Below, piece after piece: positions 7,143-11,041 of a stretch of 11,041 nt of DNA. Origin of the DNA: Desulfobacterales bacterium S5133MH16. Lineage in GTDB: Bacteria; Desulfobacterota; Desulfobacteria; Desulfobacterales; UBA11574. Every line of letters begins with the position of its first letter. Position 1 is the first letter of the stretch. Under the pieces are notes generated by a model. The model worked only from the letters and a program-made list of their open reading frames with translations, was not told where the DNA came from and did not search any database. Location: NCBI GenBank assembly GCA_001751005.1, contig MAXL01000537.1, positions 1 through 11,041 of the forward strand. The letters run 5' to 3'. Made by a program: the position numbers and the translations under genes.

Positions 7143-7250
7143 CTATCAAGCCGAACAAGGTCTATAAAAAAACTTCAGTTATGCTTTTACCGCGCACTTG
7201 CAGCTCGGAACCAAGACTTGCTAAAGAGGCTCTCCGACCGGGGCGCGGCC

Positions 7251-7256
7251 AGGGAG
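7251..7256 (+). promoter_or_regulatory. ribosome binding site deciding the DUF748 gene start
   Basis: AGGGAG stands nine bases before ATG 7266. It favours that start over the upstream in-frame TTG at 7218 and the internal ATG at 7302. Confidence 0.7.
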
Positions 7257-7265
7257 CAGATAACC

Positions 7266-10200
7266 ATGATTGATACAACTACAGATACCGGTGGTCCTAA
7301 TATGGCTGCCAAACGTTGGCGACGGTTACTCCTCAACCGGTGGATGCTGGCCGGGGTCGGGGCAGTTTCACTGTATGCCCTGCTTGGCTTTTTGCTGGCT
7401 CCCTGGCTATTCAAACGCTATGTGAACAATTATGCCGTAGAAAAACTCAAGCGCAAAGCATCAATCGTCGAAGTTCGCGTCAACCCCTTCCTATTCACAT
7501 TTGATGCCCAAGGCTTTGTGCTCAAAGAAGCGGACGATAGCCCCATTATCGGCTTCGGGCGCATGTTCGTAGACTTCGAGCTTTCGAGTCTCTTCCGATG
7601 GGCGTGGACGTTTGCAGACATTCGAATAGAACGACCGGTATTGCACATGGAGATTCGGCACGACGGCCGTCTCAATCTCGCAGCGCTTTCTGACAGCCTG
7701 CCTAAGTCGGAGGGTTCTCCCACCGAAGTCCGTCGCCCGCCTCGGCTGTTGGTGCAACACGCCGAACTCATAGACGGCAGCTTCACCTTCAGCGACCGAT
7801 CCGACCTTACTCCTGCCACCGAGACCTTTGCGCCTCTCAACATCGAGTTCAAAGATATATCTACACTTCCGGATCGCAAAGGCCCATACACCGTCAGGGC
7901 CAACCTGCCCGGCGGCGGCACGGTCGGCTGGAGCGGCCAAGTATCTTTGCACCCTATTTTTTCCCAGGGCCGGTTAAGCGTGTCCGGCTTTAAGCTGGCC
8001 ACAGCGTGGAAATTTGCACAGGACGAGTTGCACCTTGCCGAGCCGACGGGTGAGATGGACTTCAGCACCCGTTATCGATTCGATTATCGAGAGCACAACG
8101 CTTTCTTAGTGTTGAAGGACTCAAAGCTCGCGCTAAAGGGCCTTGTGCTCACGGAAAAGGGCAGGAGTACCCCTATACTTGCTCTGGAAGCAATTGAAGT
8201 CGCCGGCATGGGCTTCGATCTTAAAACACGGGAGGTTATGGTTCCGAACATCACCGTGCGTGACGGTAGAATTGCAGCATCGGTCAATGAGGAGGGGGTG
8301 TTTAACTGGCAGAAGCTTGTTGCACGCCGGGAATCCGGGGACGTGACTGAACCCATCCCCGGTACTTCTGCATCCGCCAGTCGGCCGTGGCGCATAAAAG
8401 CAGGCGCGGTGAACGTGGAAAACGTTGCATTGGATTATACAGACCGCAGTCGCGCGACTCCTTTGACCCTGGCCGTTGGCGGGGTTAATATTCTGTTGAA
8501 TGCGTCGGCAGAGGTTGGCTCCGGACCGGCAAAAGCCACTGTGGATGGTTTGAAGGTGAAAATGAACCGCGTCGCGTTTTCCGAGACCGGCGATGACATC
8601 CCTCTCATCGCGATAGACACCCTCGCGCTGGATCATGGCTGCATCGATATGGGCAATCGTTCGATAATACTCACACGAGTGGCTGCAACCGGCGGGGGAA
8701 CACGAGTGGTGCGCGGCAAAGACGGTCGGATCCGACTGGCTGAGATGCTGGCTCCCGGCGACCGGGGCAAGTTGAAGCGCGAGATCATCGAGATCGGTGA
8801 GAAGGCTCGATCCGAGGGCAAGCCCTGGTCTTTTAGGCTTGATGCGTTTGATTTGAACGGCTTCAGTGCGGCACTGCAGGACCGTACCATTGACCCGGCC
8901 ATTGTTTACGACCTGCAAGATATCCGCGCGTTGTTAAAAAATCTCACCAACGACGGCAAGACGCCGATCAACTTTGATGCCCAGCTCAAGGTGGCGCAGG
9001 GTGGAAGTGTAAAAGTCAACGGCCAAGTCAGCCAGGTCGGAGATCATGCCGAAGCACGCGCGAAGATTGTGGGGGTAAGCCTAAAGCCGCTGCGTCCGGC
9101 CTTAGCCAAATTCACATCCCTCGCGCTCGAGTCTGGAAAAGTTGCCGTGTCGGCCCGCGTGAGATATCGCGCTGGTAAATCCGGCCCACAGGTGCGCGCC
9201 AACGGTTCCGTAAGCGTAGACAGGCTCAGGCTAAACGAGGCCGGCACCGGCGAACGGTTCCTTGAATGGAAGGCCATGTCCGCTAATGGACTGAAGTTTG
9301 GACTGTCGCCCCATGGGCTTCAGATCGAGGAGGTGAGGCTACTGGAGCCCGGCGCCAAGGTTGTTATCTTCAAGGACCGCAGCATAAATTTGGTCAAGGC
9401 GATAAAGGCCCCGGATGTGGCCGGTGCCGAGAAAACACCGCACCTAAAACAGGTCCCGGCCGTCGTGCCGCACACAAAGCAGACGCTTTTTCCGGTGAGC
9501 ATCGAGCGGGTTCGCGTGGAGAAAGGCGTTGTTGATTTTGCTGACCTCAGCCTTGTACTGCCGTTTGCCACCCAGGTGACTGACTTTAACGGAGGTGTTG
9601 CGGGCATTTCTTCTGATCCTGCGAGCCGCGCCTCAGTTACGCTCGAGGGCAAAGTCGACCAATACGGACTCGCAACCGTGGAGGGCAGGTTGAGTCCGTT
9701 CACGCCCAAAACATTCACTGACATCGCCGTGTCGTTCCGTAACATGGAGATGACGCCGCTCAGCCCATACAGCGCCACGTTTGCCGGGCGCAAAATCGCA
9801 TCCGGCACGCTTAGCCTCAACCTGGAATACAAAATCCAGAACAGCGAACTTCTTGGAGATAATGAAGTGGTGTTGGAACAGTTCACGCTCGGCGATCGGG
9901 TGGAGGCGCCGAATGCGGTCAACTTGCCGCTGGATCTGGCTATTGCACTCCTTACCGATGCTGAAGGTAAAATCAATGTGGCAGTACCGGGGCATGGCAA
10001 CTTGGACAACCCGAAATTCAAATACGGGCATGTGATTCGGCAGGCGTTCATCAACCTGATTACTAAAATCGTGACTGCGCCATTCCGAGCGCTGGGTGGT
10101 CTCTTGGGCGATAAGAGCGAGCAGATAGACGCCATTTCTTTCTATCCCGGTAGTGACCGCCTTCTGTCGCCGGAGCTGAAAAAACTTAAAAAGGTGGTTG

Positions 10201-10754
10201 AAGCCCTGGAAAAGCGGCCCAAGCTGAGGCTTGTGGTGCAGGGCCGTTTTGATCCCAAGCTCGATGGTGAGGCGTTGCGTACACAGCAGGTAAAGCGTGC
10301 CCTCGCCGGGCAGATGGGCGTGAAACTTGCTCCTGACGAGGAATTTGGGCCGATCGCGTTCGAAAATGCCAAGACCCAGCGAGCTCTGGAGAAGCTGCTT
10401 GAGAGGCGGGGTGGAGACAACGCGGTAGCCGATTTCAAAACGCAGTACGAAAAAGTGACCGGCGAGAAGGCCAAACGGGTGAATTCCGCCCTGGCATTTT
10501 TCGGCTGGGAGAGTTCAGATACCGCCTTTTACCAGGCAATGTTCAAGGAGTTGGTAAAGCGGGAGCCGCTTATGGACACCGACCTCCGGAATCTTGCTCA
10601 GCGGCGCGCGGAAGCCATCGTAAAAAATCTCAAGACGACCGCCGGCCTGGACGTCACGCGGGTGACCGCAGGAAGTTCCGGCCCGGTGGAGAAGGCCTCC
10701 ACGGAGACCGTCAACACCAGACTTATACTAGACGTTATCAAGGGCTCGCAGTAG
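7266..10754 (+). CDS. DUF748 / AsmA-like envelope protein
   Basis: A 1162-residue protein anchored in the inner membrane by one N-terminal segment (about 25-47, after a basic RWRRLLLNR) with the rest in the periplasm. Family features: NPFLFTFDAQGFVLKEAD near 75-90, the strand-rich IRIERPVLHMEIRHDGRLNL, repeated beta-strand units through about 900, and the C-terminal LPLDLAIALLTDAEGKINVAVPGHGNLDNPKF block (roughly 880-915) followed by an amphipathic helix and ISFYPGSDRLLSPE (957-970). These match DUF748 proteins, related to AsmA/TamB/YhdP proteins thought to form grooves carrying phospholipids between membranes; transport here is inferred from that relationship. The last 200 residues recall an OmpA-like fold split by an insert. 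G+C is clearly higher than in the preceding genes. It follows the lipoprotein by 123 bases and may work with it in the envelope. Confidence 0.88.
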   Translation: MIDTTTDTGGPNMAAKRWRRLLLNRWMLAGVGAVSLYALLGFLLAPWLFKRYVNNYAVEKLKRKASIVEVRVNPFLFTFDAQGFVLKEADDSPIIGFGRMFVDFELSSLFRWAWTFADIRIERPVLHMEIRHDGRLNLAALSDSLPKSEGSPTEVRRPPRLLVQHAELIDGSFTFSDRSDLTPATETFAPLNIEFKDISTLPDRKGPYTVRANLPGGGTVGWSGQVSLHPIFSQGRLSVSGFKLATAWKFAQDELHLAEPTGEMDFSTRYRFDYREHNAFLVLKDSKLALKGLVLTEKGRSTPILALEAIEVAGMGFDLKTREVMVPNITVRDGRIAASVNEEGVFNWQKLVARRESGDVTEPIPGTSASASRPWRIKAGAVNVENVALDYTDRSRATPLTLAVGGVNILLNASAEVGSGPAKATVDGLKVKMNRVAFSETGDDIPLIAIDTLALDHGCIDMGNRSIILTRVAATGGGTRVVRGKDGRIRLAEMLAPGDRGKLKREIIEIGEKARSEGKPWSFRLDAFDLNGFSAALQDRTIDPAIVYDLQDIRALLKNLTNDGKTPINFDAQLKVAQGGSVKVNGQVSQVGDHAEARAKIVGVSLKPLRPALAKFTSLALESGKVAVSARVRYRAGKSGPQVRANGSVSVDRLRLNEAGTGERFLEWKAMSANGLKFGLSPHGLQIEEVRLLEPGAKVVIFKDRSINLVKAIKAPDVAGAEKTPHLKQVPAVVPHTKQTLFPVSIERVRVEKGVVDFADLSLVLPFATQVTDFNGGVAGISSDPASRASVTLEGKVDQYGLATVEGRLSPFTPKTFTDIAVSFRNMEMTPLSPYSATFAGRKIASGTLSLNLEYKIQNSELLGDNEVVLEQFTLGDRVEAPNAVNLPLDLAIALLTDAEGKINVAVPGHGNLDNPKFKYGHVIRQAFINLITKIVTAPFRALGGLLGDKSEQIDAISFYPGSDRLLSPELKKLKKVVEALEKRPKLRLVVQGRFDPKLDGEALRTQQVKRALAGQMGVKLAPDEEFGPIAFENAKTQRALEKLLERRGGDNAVADFKTQYEKVTGEKAKRVNSALAFFGWESSDTAFYQAMFKELVKREPLMDTDLRNLAQRRAEAIVKNLKTTAGLDVTRVTAGSSGPVEKASTETVNTRLILDVIKGSQ

Positions 10755-10774
10755 ATGACTACGGCTTCGCCCTT

Positions 10775-10796
10775 GATGCCTCAAATCTGGGGCATC
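10775..10796 (+). terminator. hairpin after the DUF748 gene, possible terminator
   Basis: GATGCCTC (10775-10782) pairs with GGGGCATC (10789-10796), eight pairs with one wobble around the loop AAATCT, 20 bases after the stop codon. The bases that follow are only moderately T-rich, so it is a good hairpin but an imperfect intrinsic terminator. Confidence 0.4.
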
Positions 10797-10868
10797 CTCG
10801 ACTTTCGCTCATTTAGGGTTCCACTAATATTCAGAGGTTCGGAGATTTTGAAGTAGGCTCTTACTGAC

Positions 10869-10911
10869 AAAAAAATGTCGCCCATAAAACCATAAGTTCT
10901 ATGAGCGACAT
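10869..10911 (-). terminator. minus-strand terminator-like hairpin
   Basis: ATGTCGC (10875-10881) pairs with GCGACAT (10905-10911); after one mismatch CATA (10883-10886) pairs with TATG (10900-10903), leaving a 13-base loop. Seven A (10869-10875) on the left become a T run directly after the stem on the minus strand. This is the form of an intrinsic terminator for a leftward gene lying beyond the right edge, or part of a mobile repeat. Confidence 0.45.
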
Positions 10912-10949
10912 CACACTTCCCCTAAAATTTTGGCATAGACTGCTTAGTG

Positions 10950-11041
10950 CCCGAACGAAAACTAGGATTTTTCGTTAAGATCAAGGAAGACGAAAATTTT
11001 AACCACAGGAATACTGGTAGTATTTCGAGGATTAAAATTTG
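10950..11041. repeat. nested inverted-repeat element, cut by the right edge
   Basis: Three dyads lie close together. AACGAAAA (10954-10961) pairs with TTTTCGTT (10969-10976) around a seven-base loop. AAATTTTAA (10994-11002) pairs perfectly with TTAAAATTT (11032-11040). Inside the latter, AATACT (11010-11015) pairs with AGTATT (11019-11024) around GGT. The noncoding stretch 10755-11041 otherwise contains no gene. The structure resembles a dispersed palindromic repeat of the kind seen in large deltaproteobacterial genomes, but copy number cannot be judged from one window. Confidence 0.45.

Noticed and set aside
7430..10135. Long antisense ORFs (up to 271 codons) opposite the DUF748 gene
   Set aside because: They are byproducts of the higher G+C coding strand; their translations are low-complexity (Ser, Arg, Thr rich) and show no recognisable domain.

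Overview
The window is a single-direction (+ strand) stretch of bacterial chromosome. It holds six genes: a partial sbcC, a 490-residue tandem CDP-alcohol phosphatidyltransferase, a two-gene YeeE/YedE sulfur-transporter pair, an OmpA-family lipoprotein, and a 1162-residue DUF748/AsmA-like envelope protein. The genes look Gram-negative (outer-membrane lipoprotein with a peptidoglycan-binding domain, AsmA-like protein). Moderate base composition, YeeE-type sulfur transport and apparent use of selenocysteine together suggest an anaerobic sulfur-metabolising deltaproteobacterium (Desulfobacterota). That placement is inference; no marker gene is present to confirm it.

The most notable feature is at 4435-4959. 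The first YeeE/YedE gene appears to stop at a TGA (4831-4833), but the same frame continues for 41 more codons and completes the family's conserved signature. The TGA falls exactly where the family has its conserved cysteine (ARLAGG-TGA-PSGHGLSG). A hairpin with a GGUUCG loop begins 14 bases after the TGA. The extended frame ends in an ATGA overlap with the second YeeE gene, which has its own strong Shine-Dalgarno inside the extension. I read this as a selenocysteine-containing YeeE subunit (174 aa, Sec133) paired with a cysteine-containing partner subunit (C93), not as a broken gene.

Region by region. 3-2813: SbcC nuclease subunit, open at the left edge, containing the zinc hook and the C-terminal ATPase half. 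2814-2889: short spacer with a weak hairpin. 2890-4362: membrane protein with two CDP-alcohol phosphatidyltransferase motifs in one chain. 4435-5483: translationally coupled YeeE pair. 5484-5663: 180-base spacer with two adjoining perfect palindromes and a tiny ORF. 5664-7142: lipoprotein with helical repeats and an OmpA C-terminal domain. 7266-10754: DUF748 protein, visibly richer in G+C than the genes before it. 10755-11041: no gene; a hairpin after the DUF748 gene, a minus-strand terminator-like hairpin, and the start of a nested inverted-repeat element cut by the window edge.

Functionally the genes form small modules, not one pathway: DNA end processing; phospholipid headgroup synthesis; import of a sulfur (or possibly selenium) species through a split, selenocysteine-bearing channel; and an envelope module of a peptidoglycan-anchored lipoprotein with an inner-membrane AsmA-like lipid-transfer candidate. 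No RNA gene, CRISPR array or transposase was seen.
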